The notes: generated by a model from the letters alone, not told the origin. Positions 17,631 to 27,480 are shown, counted from the first letter of the stretch. The stretch is 64,000 bases of DNA from Burkholderia sp. BCC1644 (GCF_902833225.1 NZ_CADFEI010000002.1:558001-622000), one strand, 5' to 3'. A program made the numbers and translations.

Positions 17631-18929
17631 CTAGCGGCCGCACGCGCCGACCGGCGGCGCGGCGTGTTCCGCGTCACCGGCGAGGCGCCGCAGCGAGCGT
17701 TGCGGATCGAGGCACCAGGCGCCGAGCACGCCGCAGGCGATCAGCACGACGCCGCACACGATGCTCGCCTGCTCGAAGCCATGCGCGACCGACGCGCCGG
17801 CCCCCTCGATCAGCATCCCGGTAATGACCGGCGCGCCGAGGCCCGCGAGCGATGCGAAGCCGTTGCTGAGTGCGAGCACGCCGCCGCGCTGCGAATCCGG
17901 CGTCACTTCGGCGAGCATCGCGGGACCGATCGAGTACATCGTCAGCGTCAGCCCGCTGCCGAGCGTCAGCAGCACGAGCTTCGCCACGCGCGGCATCTCC
18001 GGCACCGGCAGCAGGGCCAGCATCGCGCCGGCGATCGCGAGCGTGACCGCGATGAACGTGCCGCGCCCATGCCGCGACGGCATCCCGCGCGCGAGCAGGG
18101 TTTGCGACAGCCACGCGAGCGCGAGGCTGAGCGGCGACGTGACCGCGACGAACAACGCGAACATCCGGCCGGCCTCGTGCGGCCCGAAGCCGAGCCCGAG
18201 CTGCAGGTAGGTCGGCATCCACGTGAGCGTCATCGCGAGAATCCAGTTCGCCGCGAAATGGCCGAGGAAGTTGCCGAGCACCGTGCGGTCGGTCAGCAGC
18301 CGCCCGTACGGCACGCGGTCGCCGCCGGCCGCGCGTGGCGCCCGCGACAGCGTGCCCTCCTCGCCGGCCACGGCCCACGCGATGCACCACACCATCCCGA
18401 GCAGCGCCAGCACCGCGAAATTCGCGCGCCAGCCCCAGTGCGTCGTGATGACCGGGATCGAGAGCCCCGCGATCAGCAGGCCGAGCGCGCTGCCCTGGTG
18501 CAGCAGCGCAACTGGGAGGTTGCGCCGCGTATCGGGAAACCACTTGTAGATCGCGTGCGTCGCGACCGGCGACGCGGGCCCTTCGCCGATGCCGAGCAGC
18601 ACGCGGCACGCGATGACGACCCAGATCGAGCTCGCGGCGAGCATCGGCAGTTGCAGCAGCGCCCACGCCGCCGCCATCGCGAACAGCAGCCATTTCGCGG
18701 GCCAGCGGTTCGCGGCGATGCCGCCCGCGACCGCCGCGACCGCGAACAGCCAGTTGAGGCTGCCGCCGATCAGGCCGAACTGCGTCGGGCTCAGATGCAG
18801 GTCGCGCATCATCGGCACCGACACGAGGCCGAGCACGACCTTGTCGAGAAAATTCACCAGCATCATCAGCGCGAGCATCGTCGCGATGGACCACGCCCGT
18901 CCGGGGCGGTATTGCGCGCCATTCGTCAT
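17631..18929 (-). CDS. MFS transporter, aromatic/organic acid type
   Basis: 432-residue inner-membrane carrier with about twelve hydrophobic segments and the anion:cation symporter-like opening (MLMNFLDKVVLG pattern) and RVLLGIGEGPASP in helix 4. Such carriers import phthalate, benzoate, glucarate or similar acids with H+. It is downstream of the CoA-transferase, acyl-CoA dehydrogenase and ligase genes on the same strand, which suggests that it brings in the acid that the ligase activates. Confidence 0.88.
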   Translation of the reverse strand: MTNGAQYRPGRAWSIATMLALMMLVNFLDKVVLGLVSVPMMRDLHLSPTQFGLIGGSLNWLFAVAAVAGGIAANRWPAKWLLFAMAAAWALLQLPMLAASSIWVVIACRVLLGIGEGPASPVATHAIYKWFPDTRRNLPVALLHQGSALGLLIAGLSIPVITTHWGWRANFAVLALLGMVWCIAWAVAGEEGTLSRAPRAAGGDRVPYGRLLTDRTVLGNFLGHFAANWILAMTLTWMPTYLQLGLGFGPHEAGRMFALFVAVTSPLSLALAWLSQTLLARGMPSRHGRGTFIAVTLAIAGAMLALLPVPEMPRVAKLVLLTLGSGLTLTMYSIGPAMLAEVTPDSQRGGVLALSNGFASLAGLGAPVITGMLIEGAGASVAHGFEQASIVCGVVLIACGVLGAWCLDPQRSLRRLAGDAEHAAPPVGACGR

Positions 18930-18973
18930 GGCTGTCTCCTGTTTCGTTATCGTCGGCGACCGGGTGCGTCGCG

Positions 18974-20137
18974 CTACCCGCCGCCGTGCTCGCCGGGTGC
19001 CGGCACACGGTCATCGCCGTCCGGCAAGCCGAGCGAGAACTTCACCGGAAAGCGCACCGCGAGCGTGTGGTCCGCCGCCACTTCGCGCGCGACGCCGCGT
19101 GCACGCACGTGCGGATCGTCGAACACCTCGCCGGCCGCCGGCACGCGCGACACCGGCAAACCGAGCGCACCGAGCACGCGCATCCAGTCGTCCAGCGTGC
19201 GGGTTGCGAACGTGGTGCGCAGCAGCGCGCCGAGTGCGTGCCGATGCTGCTGCCGGCCTGCCCGTCGGGCGTAGCGCGGGTCGCGCAGTGCCGGATACGC
19301 GTCGCCGAGCGCATCGGCGAACGCGACCCAGAACTTGTCCTCGAACGTCGCGAGCACGATGTACCGCCCGTCGGCGGTTTCGAACAGGTCGTTGTCGGGC
19401 ATCACCCAGCGTGCGGTGTCCGGCGTATCGCGGCCCGTGCGCAGTGCCCATGCGGCCGGTGCGGTCCACGCGAACATCGCGTCGTGGATCGACACGTCCA
19501 GGTGCTGGCCGACCCCGTTCGCGCGCGCGCTCATCACGGCGACGGCGAGCGCGAGCGCCGCATGCATGGCGGCCGCATGATCGGCCAGCCGCACGCGCGG
19601 CCGCGCGACGGCGTCATGCAGTTGCGCGGGCACCGACCAGTAACCGGCGTCGGCAAGAAAGTTCAGGTCGTGGCCGGGACGGTTCGCATACGGGCCTTCC
19701 TGCCCGTAACCGGTGATCGAACACAGCACGACGCGCGGGTTCACGCTCGCCAGCGCGGCGTAATCGAGCCCGAGCCGCGCCATCACGCCCGGCCGGTTGC
19801 CTTCGACCACCGCATCGGCAGCGCGCACGAGATCGAGAAAGCGCGCGCGGCCATCGGGCGTTTTCAGGTCGAGCACGATCGAGCGCTTGCCGCGGTTGAA
19901 CTGCGCGAACGTATCCGCGCCGAAGTGACGCAGCGCGTCGCCGCCCGGCGGCTCGACCTTGATCACGTCGGCGCCGAGCTGGCGCAGCAGCGCGCACGCA
20001 TGCGGCCCGGGCAGCAACTGGCCGGCATCGATGATCCGCACGCCGCGCAGGCACGACCAGGCGGGCGCGTGGTCGTCGCCGGCCGGCCACGGGTCGTGCA
20101 GGCCGGCTGCACGTTCCGTGTCGTCGCGCGCCGTCAT
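18974..20137 (-). CDS. Class III CoA-transferase (CaiB/BaiF family)
   Basis: 387 residues. The family transfers CoA between carboxylic acids through an enzyme-bound anhydride on an Asp; here that residue is Asp157 in PGHD. N-terminal GVRIIDAGQLLPGP and the IKVEPPGGD stretch are typical. The start at 20137 overlaps the acyl-CoA dehydrogenase stop as ATGA. In carnitine-type pathways CaiB recycles CoA from product to substrate, and the same role next to an acyl-CoA dehydrogenase and ligase is likely here. Confidence 0.9.
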   Translation of the reverse strand: MTARDDTERAAGLHDPWPAGDDHAPAWSCLRGVRIIDAGQLLPGPHACALLRQLGADVIKVEPPGGDALRHFGADTFAQFNRGKRSIVLDLKTPDGRARFLDLVRAADAVVEGNRPGVMARLGLDYAALASVNPRVVLCSITGYGQEGPYANRPGHDLNFLADAGYWSVPAQLHDAVARPRVRLADHAAAMHAALALAVAVMSARANGVGQHLDVSIHDAMFAWTAPAAWALRTGRDTPDTARWVMPDNDLFETADGRYIVLATFEDKFWVAFADALGDAYPALRDPRYARRAGRQQHRHALGALLRTTFATRTLDDWMRVLGALGLPVSRVPAAGEVFDDPHVRARGVAREVAADHTLAVRFPVKFSLGLPDGDDRVPAPGEHGGG

Positions 20138-21321
20138 GCTTCGCGCCCCGCGCCGGCCGGTTCGAGAATCGCCTTCGCGATCGCGTTGCGCTGGATCTCG
20201 CTCGTGCCGGTCAGGATGCGGAACATCCGCAGCTTGCGGAACGTCTGCTCGACCGGGTGGCCGCGCGTCACGCCGACGTTGCCGTGGATCTGAACAGCCT
20301 TGTCCGCCACTTCGAAGCAGCGCTCCGACACATACAGCTTGCATGCCGATGCCGTCATCCGCAGGTCGGCTCCCGCGTCGGCCAGCGCGGCCGTGTGCGC
20401 GATCATGCTTTCGCACGCCCACAGCGCGGCGGCCATGTCGGCGAGCATGTGCTGGATCGCCTGGAAGCGCGCGATCGGCCCGCCGAACTGCCGGCGCGTG
20501 CGCGCATGATCGAGCGACGCGCGATATGCGGACATCGCGAGGCCGAGCATCGTCGGGCAATGCAGCAGACGGTTCACGTTGATGCGCGACATGCCGAGCT
20601 TGAAGCCGTTGCCGACCCCGCCGAACACGTTCTCGCGCGGTACGCGCACGTCGACGAAGCGGATGTCCGCGTCGATGTGCTGGCCGGACATCGGCACGTA
20701 CTCGTGCTCGACGCTCACGCCGGGCAGGTCGAGATCGACGAGCACGGCCGTGATCTGCGGCGGCGTCGCGGTCGCATCGGTCACGCACATCACGATCGCG
20801 AAATCGGCGAACGGCGCGCCGCTGATGTAGTGCTTCGTGCCGTTGATGACGAGCGAATCGCCGTCCTCGACCGCCGTCGTGCGGATGCTCATCGCGTCCG
20901 AGCCCGAGTGCGGCTCGGTCAGCGCGAAGCACGTCGATTTCTCGCCGCGCATCACCGGCTTGAAATAGCGTTCGAGCTGCGCGGGCGTCGCGTACTTCAG
21001 CATGTTGCCGATGCGCGGCGGCCCGCCGAGTTCGCCGAGCACGTGCGGCGCGAGTGCCGCGCCGCATGCGGCGAGGTCGGCCTTCAGCGCGCAGACCTCG
21101 GCGATCGACAGCCCCTGGCCGCCGATCTCGACGGGCAGGCTCGCGGTGTAGAAGCCGAGCGCGGCCGAACGTTGCCACACGCGGCGCAGCACGTCGCGCG
21201 GCCACACGTCTTCCGAGTCGAGCCGCAGCTCGCGCTCGATCGGGCGCAATTCGTCGTCGACGAAGCGCAGCACGGCCGCGCGCAGCGTGACGAATTCGGG
21301 GCGTTGCAGATGATCGAACAT
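20134..21321 (-). CDS. Acyl-CoA dehydrogenase with altered catalytic motif
   Basis: 395-residue FAD enzyme with the three ACAD domains: FALTEPHSGSDA (flavin loop), FGGPIARFQAIQ (helix) and the C-terminal GNVGVTRGHPVEQ. The usual C-terminal catalytic Glu of the YEGT motif is Thr in LTGTSEIQ, so either the base is elsewhere, as in long-chain and isovaleryl enzymes, or it has another role. It sits between the CoA-transferase (four-base overlap) and the ligase (11 bp), one transcript. Substrate unknown; the set resembles a CaiA-CaiB-CaiC arrangement. Confidence 0.9.
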   Translation of the reverse strand: MFDHLQRPEFVTLRAAVLRFVDDELRPIERELRLDSEDVWPRDVLRRVWQRSAALGFYTASLPVEIGGQGLSIAEVCALKADLAACGAALAPHVLGELGGPPRIGNMLKYATPAQLERYFKPVMRGEKSTCFALTEPHSGSDAMSIRTTAVEDGDSLVINGTKHYISGAPFADFAIVMCVTDATATPPQITAVLVDLDLPGVSVEHEYVPMSGQHIDADIRFVDVRVPRENVFGGVGNGFKLGMSRINVNRLLHCPTMLGLAMSAYRASLDHARTRRQFGGPIARFQAIQHMLADMAAALWACESMIAHTAALADAGADLRMTASACKLYVSERCFEVADKAVQIHGNVGVTRGHPVEQTFRKLRMFRILTGTSEIQRNAIAKAILEPAGAGREA

Positions 21322-21332
21322 GGCGGGCTCCT

Positions 21333-22886
21333 TCAGTTGACGCGGCGCGTGACACCGCGCCAGTACGGCTCGCGCACGAGCTTGCGGGCGATCTTGCCGC
21401 TCGCGTTCTTCGGCAGTTCCACGACGACATCGATGGAGCGCGGCGCCTTGTAGTCGGCGAGCCGCTCACGGCAGTGCGCGACGAGATCGGCCGCCTGCGC
21501 GCTGCGGCCCGAACGCAGCACGACGACGGCCTTCACGGCCTCGCCCCACTTGTCGTCGGGCACGCCGACGACGCACGCCTCGAGCACGTCTTCATGCCGG
21601 TACAGCGCGGCTTCGACTTCGGTCGGATACACGTTGAAGCCGCCCGAAATGATCATGTCGTGCTTGCGGTCGACCAGGTAGATGAAGCCGTCGCGGTCGG
21701 TGCGCGCGAGGTCGCCCGTGTACAGCCAGCCGTCGACCAGCACCTCGCGCGTCAGCTCCGGCGCGTTCCAGTAGCCCTGGAACACGTCCGCGCCGCGGAT
21801 CACGATCTCGCCGATCGCGTCGCCTTCGACTTCGCGCCCGCCTGCGTCGACCACGCGCACCTCGGTCTCGCCCAGCGGCCGGCCGCACGACGCGAGCCGC
21901 TCGCGGTCGTAAAGCAGCGCATGCGCGTGATCGGCGATGCCGAGCCGCGTGACGCCCGACGTCGATTCGCTCGCGCCATAGCCCTGCGACAGCACGGGGC
22001 CGATGCGCGCCCAGGCTTCCTCGATGCGCGCCGGCGCCATCGGCGCCGCGCCGTAGCCGAGCACCTTCAGGCTGCACAGGTCGGCCTGTGCCAGCTCGGG
22101 CACGTTCAGCAACATGTTGACCATCGCCGGCACCATGAACGTGTGCGTGATGCGCTGGCGCGCGACTTCGGCGAGGAAATGCGCGGGCTCGAACGCGTCG
22201 AACAGCACGAGCGTCGCGCCGCAGAACAGGTACGGCTGCATCAGCATCCCCGACGCGTGCGTGATCGGCCCGATCAGCGCGAGCCGGTCGCCGGGCTGCG
22301 CGGGGCGATCCATCCCGAGCACGATCTTGCGCAGCGACGCGAGCCGGTTGCCGTAGCTCTGCATCGCGGCCTTGATGCGCCCGGTCGAGCCGGACGAGAA
22401 GTGCAGCACCGCGAGGTCGTCGGCCGCCGGCGTGTAGTCGGGCGGCGTATCGCCGCCCTTCGCGAGCAGCGTTTCGTAGTCGAGATAGCCGGCGACCGCG
22501 CCGCCGAGCGACACGAACCGCTCGACCGCCCCGAAGCCCGGCGAATCGGGCGTGTAGTCCGTATAGCCGCGCCCGCCGATGAACGCGACGGGCGTGCAGT
22601 TGCCGACGACGTCGGCAGCCTCGGCCGCCGTGAAGCGCGGGTTCAGCGCGGCCTTCACGAGACCGGCCTTGTACAGCGCGCATTCGATCTCGACGAGCTC
22701 GATGCAGTTGCGCGACTGCACGGCGATGCGCTCGCCGCGCGCGAAGCCGAGGCCGCGCAGCGCGTTCGCGAGCCGCGTCGAACGCTCGTCGAGCTGACGA
22801 TAGGTGACGGCGCGGTCGCGGTGGATCACGGCGGGCTGGCTGCCCCAGTAGCGGGCCGCGCGCCGCAGGAAGTAGGCGAAGCTCAA
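21333..22886 (-). CDS. Acyl-CoA ligase (AMP-forming)
   Basis: 517 residues of the ANL superfamily. P-loop HFSSGSTGRIKA, YGASEST, the hinge region VDRKHDMIISGGFN and the C-terminal catalytic Lys in PKNASGKIARK are all present. The chosen start is a TTG at 22886 because CAGGAGAATCGTT ideally precedes it; an ATG at 22943 would add 19 residues without a ribosome site. First gene of the ligase, dehydrogenase, CoA-transferase, MFS run, and divergent from the LysR gene at 22989, its likely regulator. Activates an unidentified carboxylic acid to the CoA thioester. Confidence 0.9.
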   Translation of the reverse strand: MSFAYFLRRAARYWGSQPAVIHRDRAVTYRQLDERSTRLANALRGLGFARGERIAVQSRNCIELVEIECALYKAGLVKAALNPRFTAAEAADVVGNCTPVAFIGGRGYTDYTPDSPGFGAVERFVSLGGAVAGYLDYETLLAKGGDTPPDYTPAADDLAVLHFSSGSTGRIKAAMQSYGNRLASLRKIVLGMDRPAQPGDRLALIGPITHASGMLMQPYLFCGATLVLFDAFEPAHFLAEVARQRITHTFMVPAMVNMLLNVPELAQADLCSLKVLGYGAAPMAPARIEEAWARIGPVLSQGYGASESTSGVTRLGIADHAHALLYDRERLASCGRPLGETEVRVVDAGGREVEGDAIGEIVIRGADVFQGYWNAPELTREVLVDGWLYTGDLARTDRDGFIYLVDRKHDMIISGGFNVYPTEVEAALYRHEDVLEACVVGVPDDKWGEAVKAVVVLRSGRSAQAADLVAHCRERLADYKAPRSIDVVVELPKNASGKIARKLVREPYWRGVTRRVN

Positions 22887-22988
22887 AACGATTCTCCTGG
22901 TCGAACAGTGCCGCCAGTCTGTAAGATGCCTAGGCATCACCACAATGCATCACTGGATATAAAGTCATAACCGACAGGAATCCCCTCG

Positions 22989-23879
22989 ATGGATACGCGC
23001 GATCTGGAGTACCTGCTGGCCGTGGAGCGGCACGGCAGCATCGGCAAGGCGGCCGAGGCGCTGGGGTTGTCGCAGCCCGCGCTGACCAAGGCCGTGCAGC
23101 GGCTGGAGGCGCAGGTCGGCGTGACGCTGTTCGAGCGCACCGCGAACGGGATGACGCCGACGCCGGCCGGCGCGCGCTTCGTCGCCCGCGCGCAGCGGAT
23201 CGCGCTCGAATTCGACGATGCGATGCAGGAGATGCGCGCGATCCGCGGCGGCGAACAGGGCATCGTGCGGATCGGCTACTCGCCGACCGTGCCCAACGCG
23301 TTCGTGCTCCGCGCGTGCCGGCAGCTGATCCGCGAACGGCCGGCCGCGCGGCTGCGGCTGCGCTGCCGGCTCGCGCGCGAACTGCTCGACCTGCTCGCGG
23401 CCGGCGAACTCGACCTCGTGATCGCGCCCGAACCGCAGCAGCCGGACTCTGCACTCGACACCATCGCGCTGCTCGACGACCGGCTGACGGTGCTCGCCGA
23501 CGCCGCCCACCCGCTGCAGCGCAAGCGCGCGCTCACGCTCGCGGATCTCGCCGACCAGGAATGGCTGCTGCCGGAAACGACGATCCCGGTGCGACACCGG
23601 ATCGACGACGCGTTCCGCGCGCGCGGGCTGCCGGTGCCGCGCCTGCGCATCGAGACGGATTTCGGCAACACGTCGCTGTTGCAGCTGCTGCACGGCACGT
23701 CGCTGCTGTGCGTCGGCGGCGCCGATGCACTCGACCAGGTGACCGGGCTGCGCGCGCTCGACCTGAAGGCGGGCGAGCTCGAACTGGACCGCCGCATCGG
23801 CGCGATGCACCGCGCGGGCGCGTACGTGCCGCCGCTTGCGCAGCGGATGATCGCGCTGCTGCAGGACAACGTCGCGTAG
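22989..23879 (+). CDS. LysR-type transcriptional regulator
   Basis: 296 residues with the N-terminal HTH (GSIGKAAEALGLSQPALTKA, about residues 15-34) and a C-terminal inducer-binding domain. Divergent from the acyl-CoA ligase with a 102-bp gap, the classical layout for a LysR protein controlling the opposite operon. Inducer probably the acid or its CoA ester. Confidence 0.92.
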   Translation: MDTRDLEYLLAVERHGSIGKAAEALGLSQPALTKAVQRLEAQVGVTLFERTANGMTPTPAGARFVARAQRIALEFDDAMQEMRAIRGGEQGIVRIGYSPTVPNAFVLRACRQLIRERPAARLRLRCRLARELLDLLAAGELDLVIAPEPQQPDSALDTIALLDDRLTVLADAAHPLQRKRALTLADLADQEWLLPETTIPVRHRIDDAFRARGLPVPRLRIETDFGNTSLLQLLHGTSLLCVGGADALDQVTGLRALDLKAGELELDRRIGAMHRAGAYVPPLAQRMIALLQDNVA

Positions 23880-24017
23880 CGGCGCGCGGACCATCATTTG
23901 CGGGAGTGATGACACTCCCCTTTTTCTGCGGATTTGACCGGGGGCACGGTGCCGACAACACTAGCCCGCAGTGCTGCACAAGACGGCACGCGCCTGCCTC
24001 CCCCTTCAGAGTCCGCC

Positions 24018-25355
24018 ATGTACCCGACCGACACCGTGCAATCCCCGAGCGCCGCCCGGCCGCTCGCCGACCGGCAACTGCGCCGGATCGTCATCGCCTC
24101 CGTCGCCGGCAACGCGATGGAGTGGTACGACTTTTTCGTGTACGGCACGGCCGCGGCGCTCGTGTTCGGCCACGTGTTCTTTCCGCCCGGCGCATCGCCG
24201 CTCGCCGGCAGCCTCGCCGCGTTCGCGGCGTTCGCGCTCGGTTTCGTCGCGCGGCCGCTCGGCGGGATCGTGTTCGGTCACGTCGGCGATCGCTACGGTC
24301 GCAAGGCGTCGCTCGTGTGGACGCTGCTGATCATGGGCGCGTCGACCTTCGCGATCGGCCTGCTGCCGACCTATGCGCAGGTCGGCCTGTGGGCGCCGGC
24401 GGCGCTCGTCGTGCTGCGGCTGCTGCAGGGCGTCGCATCCGGCGGCGAATGGGGCGGCGGCGTGCTGATGATCAGCGAAAACGCGCCGCCCGAGCAGCGC
24501 GGCTACTACGCGGCGTGGAGCCAGCTCGGCGTGGGCGGCGGCTTCGTGCTGTCGTCGGCCGCGTTCCTCGCCGCGCAGGCACTGCCGGACGACATGTTCC
24601 GCGCGTGGGGCTGGCGGCTGCCGTTCCTCGCGAGCATCGCCATCTTCGCGATCGGCATCTACATCCGCCGCCATCTGCCGGAAAGCCGCGACTTCGAGCA
24701 GGCCGGCAAGCGCGGCGCGCACACGCATCTGCCGATCGTCGAGTGCATCCGCCGTCATCCGAAGGAAATCCTGCTCGCGATGGGGCTGCGCGTGGCCGAG
24801 AACGGCGGGGCGTACATCTTCCTCGCGTTCTCGCTCGTCTACGGCAAATACGTCGGCATCCCGAACGGCGTGATGCTGACCGGCGTGATGATCGCGATGA
24901 TCGTCGAGATGGGCGCGATGCTCGCGTGGGGCCGGCTGTCCGACCGGATCGGCCGCAAGCCCGTGTACCTGATCGGCGCGCTGAGCCTCGTCGCGTGCGC
25001 GTTTCCGTTCTTCTGGCTGCTCGACACGCGCGTGACGCCGCTCGTCTGGCTGGCGCTGACGGTCGGCACGGCCGTGAGCCACGGCGCGATGATCGGCACG
25101 CTGCCCGCGCTCGTCGGCGAGCTGTTCAGCACGGAAGTGCGTTACTCGGGCGTCGCGCTCGGGCATGAAGTCGCGTCGATCTTCGCGGGTGGAATGTCGC
25201 CGCTGATCGCAACCGCGCTGCTCGCGCGCTATCACGCATCGTGGCCCGTCTCGCTGTTCCTCGTCGCGCTCGGCCTCGTGACCGTCGCGACGCTGTGCGT
25301 GATGCGCGAGACGCGCACCACGCACACCGACGGTCCGCGCGGCGACGCCGCATGA
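24018..25355 (+). CDS. MFS transporter, MHS (metabolite:H+ symporter) type
   Basis: 445 residues, about twelve membrane segments, with the MHS hallmark ASVAGNAMEWYDFFVYGTAA opening, GHVGDRYGRK loop and ASGGEWGGG in helix 5. Homologues carry shikimate, alpha-ketoglutarate, citrate or proline betaine. It follows the LysR gene by 138 bp on the same strand and converges with the hydroxyacyl-CoA dehydrogenase. The ATG at 24018 is supported by the domain start rather than by a strong ribosome site. Confidence 0.88.
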   Translation: MYPTDTVQSPSAARPLADRQLRRIVIASVAGNAMEWYDFFVYGTAAALVFGHVFFPPGASPLAGSLAAFAAFALGFVARPLGGIVFGHVGDRYGRKASLVWTLLIMGASTFAIGLLPTYAQVGLWAPAALVVLRLLQGVASGGEWGGGVLMISENAPPEQRGYYAAWSQLGVGGGFVLSSAAFLAAQALPDDMFRAWGWRLPFLASIAIFAIGIYIRRHLPESRDFEQAGKRGAHTHLPIVECIRRHPKEILLAMGLRVAENGGAYIFLAFSLVYGKYVGIPNGVMLTGVMIAMIVEMGAMLAWGRLSDRIGRKPVYLIGALSLVACAFPFFWLLDTRVTPLVWLALTVGTAVSHGAMIGTLPALVGELFSTEVRYSGVALGHEVASIFAGGMSPLIATALLARYHASWPVSLFLVALGLVTVATLCVMRETRTTHTDGPRGDAA

Positions 25356-25366
25356 CCGCGCGACGG

Positions 25367-26377
25367 TCAGCGCCCGGCGTCGCGCCGCGCGCTGTCGAAC
25401 GCCGGCGCAAGCTTCAGGTGATCGAGCAGCCGCGCGAATTCGCCGAGCCGCTGCCGCATGTACGCGGGCACGTCGACCTCCGCATAGTCGTGGAAGCCGG
25501 CGCCCGTACGCACGCCGTCGCGCCCGGCTTCCATGTTGCGCACGACGCTCGCGGCCGGTGCGAAGCGCGGGCCGATCTCGCCGGCCAGGTACGTCGACGC
25601 GTAGTACAGGATGTCGCAGCCGCCCCAGTCGATGAATTCGAGCAACCCGAGCACCGCGAAGCGCGGCCCGAAGCCGGTGCGGATCGCCATGTCGATGTCC
25701 TCGGCGCTTGCGACGCCCTCCTCGACCATCCGCGCGGCTTCGTTCATCGCGAGCGCCTGAATGCGCGGCACGATATAGCCGGGCGCCGGCCCGCAGATCA
25801 CCGGCTTCTTGCCGACGCGCTCGAGCAGCGCGGCAAGCATGTCGACGATCGCTTGATCGGTCGCGTCGCTGCGGCTGATCTCGACGAGCGGCATCAGCAG
25901 CGCGGGATTCAGCCAGTGCGCGTTCAGCATCCGCCCCGGGTGCGCGACATGGCGCTGCAGCTCGGTGACGACGAACGTCGACGTGGTCGACGCGATCGTG
26001 GCATGGGTATCGACGTGTTCGCCAAGCCAGCGCAGCGCGTCGGCTTTCGCGTCCAGCATTTCGGGCAGCGCTTCGAACACGAGATCGGCGTGACGTACCG
26101 CGTCCGCCGCGCCGTCACGCGAGACGAGCACGATGCGCGCGACGACGGCGTCGGCCTGCGCGGCGTCGATGCGGCCGAGCGCGACCTGCGCGTGCAGCGG
26201 CCGCACGATCTCGTCGCGCGTGCGCGCTTCGAATGCCTGCCAGCCAGCCGCATCGCGCTGCTTGAAGTCGACCAGCGTCACGTCGAGCCCCGCAAACGCG
26301 AACACGAGTGCGATCCCCTGCCCCATGCGTCCCGCGCCGAGCACGTGGATGCGCGTCATATCGGCGGCCGCCTTCAT
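25367..26377 (-). CDS. 3-Hydroxyacyl-CoA dehydrogenase family protein
   Basis: 336 residues. NAD-binding Rossmann motif VLGAGRMGQGIA starts near residue 10; the substrate domain contains TSTFVVTEL, HWLNPALLMPLVEI and GFGPRFAVLGLLEFIDWGG. Related to 3-hydroxybutyryl-CoA and L-carnitine dehydrogenases. The start overlaps the upstream gene's stop as ATGA (26374-26377), so the two enzymes are made together. Could oxidise the hydroxyacid or hydroxyacyl-CoA produced by the CoA module upstream (inference). Confidence 0.88.
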   Translation of the reverse strand: MKAAADMTRIHVLGAGRMGQGIALVFAFAGLDVTLVDFKQRDAAGWQAFEARTRDEIVRPLHAQVALGRIDAAQADAVVARIVLVSRDGAADAVRHADLVFEALPEMLDAKADALRWLGEHVDTHATIASTTSTFVVTELQRHVAHPGRMLNAHWLNPALLMPLVEISRSDATDQAIVDMLAALLERVGKKPVICGPAPGYIVPRIQALAMNEAARMVEEGVASAEDIDMAIRTGFGPRFAVLGLLEFIDWGGCDILYYASTYLAGEIGPRFAPAASVVRNMEAGRDGVRTGAGFHDYAEVDVPAYMRQRLGEFARLLDHLKLAPAFDSARRDAGR

Positions 26378-27480
26378 GCCGGGTACCCCGCGTCGAGCAG
26401 CGCGCGCAGCGTGTCCTTCGACAATGCGGCAAGCCCGAGCCGCTCCAGCGTGCGGCCTTCCGCATACAGGTCGCGCACCGCGACCACACTTGCAATACTC
26501 AGCAGCCCCTGCGCGACCGGCGTCGGCACGCCGGCCCAGCGCCCGCACGACACGACGAACGACAGCCCGAGCCGGGTGTCTTCGAGCATGTAGCGATGCG
26601 TGCGCAGATCGATCTTCTCGCGCCAGTCGCCGCTATCGGTCAGCTTGCCGTGCGCGCCGCGCCCGTACATCCATTCGTCGCCTTCGGCCGCGTAGTGATC
26701 GGCGAGCGGGAAATGCGGCGCCTGGTAACCGAGCGCTTCGCGCACCGCGATGCGTTCGGCGTCGAGCGCGTTCGTCACTCGGCGGATCGACGGCTGCGTG
26801 CCTTCGTTGTGGATGTCCCACGCATCGAAGTGTTCGAGCGGCCCGGCATTCATCAGGATCAGCGGCGGATGGATCACGGGGCCCGCGTTCATCAGCGCGC
26901 CGGACAACGCGTCCTCGACCGGCTCGACCGACGGATAGCCGGCGCGCAGCACGTCGAACGCCCGGCCGGCCGCATTCGCCGGAAACACGCCGGTCGGCAG
27001 ACGTGTCGCGTATGCGCTGATCACGACCTCGTTGTCGCCATGCTTGCGCACGAGATACGGCAGCGTACCCGTTTCGGCGAACGCGACGCGCGAACGGTTG
27101 CCGGCATCGGCCGCCGCACGCGCGAACACGAAGCTGCCGAACGTGCCGGGCGGCAGGAAGACGACCTGGCCGTCCTCCAGCAGCGGGGCGACCTGCGCGG
27201 CGAGCGCGTCGTGCGACGTGGACGGCAGCGGCACCACGACGAGCTGCGCGCCGCGCAGCGCGGCCGCGAGATCGTCCGTCAGGCGGATCGCGCCGGGCCC
27301 ATCACCGAGCGGCACCGTGCGCTTGCCGCGATAGTCGGTCACGTTCAGCACGCCAAGCTCGCGCAGCCGCGCGTGCGGCTCGCGGTCGCGCCGCCACCAC
27401 GTCACGTCGTGGCCTTTTTCGAGCAGGTCGATCGCCGCCGCATGGCAGCCATGGCCGCCGCCCAGAACACATGCCTTCAT
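26374..27480 (-). CDS. Opine (octopine/nopaline) dehydrogenase-like protein
   Basis: 368 residues. An N-terminal NAD(P) fold (VLGGGHGCHAAA) is followed by the octopine/nopaline dehydrogenase C-terminal domain with the conserved NAGPVIHPP motif carrying the catalytic His. The family reversibly condenses an amino acid and a 2-oxo acid into an opine. ATG after GGGAGAAAACG. Coupled to the hydroxyacyl-CoA dehydrogenase and divergent from an AraC regulator. The opine-oxidase-like operon at 10633 is too far away to be the same transcript but may act on related compounds. Confidence 0.87.
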   Translation of the reverse strand: MKACVLGGGHGCHAAAIDLLEKGHDVTWWRRDREPHARLRELGVLNVTDYRGKRTVPLGDGPGAIRLTDDLAAALRGAQLVVVPLPSTSHDALAAQVAPLLEDGQVVFLPPGTFGSFVFARAAADAGNRSRVAFAETGTLPYLVRKHGDNEVVISAYATRLPTGVFPANAAGRAFDVLRAGYPSVEPVEDALSGALMNAGPVIHPPLILMNAGPLEHFDAWDIHNEGTQPSIRRVTNALDAERIAVREALGYQAPHFPLADHYAAEGDEWMYGRGAHGKLTDSGDWREKIDLRTHRYMLEDTRLGLSFVVSCGRWAGVPTPVAQGLLSIASVVAVRDLYAEGRTLERLGLAALSKDTLRALLDAGYPA

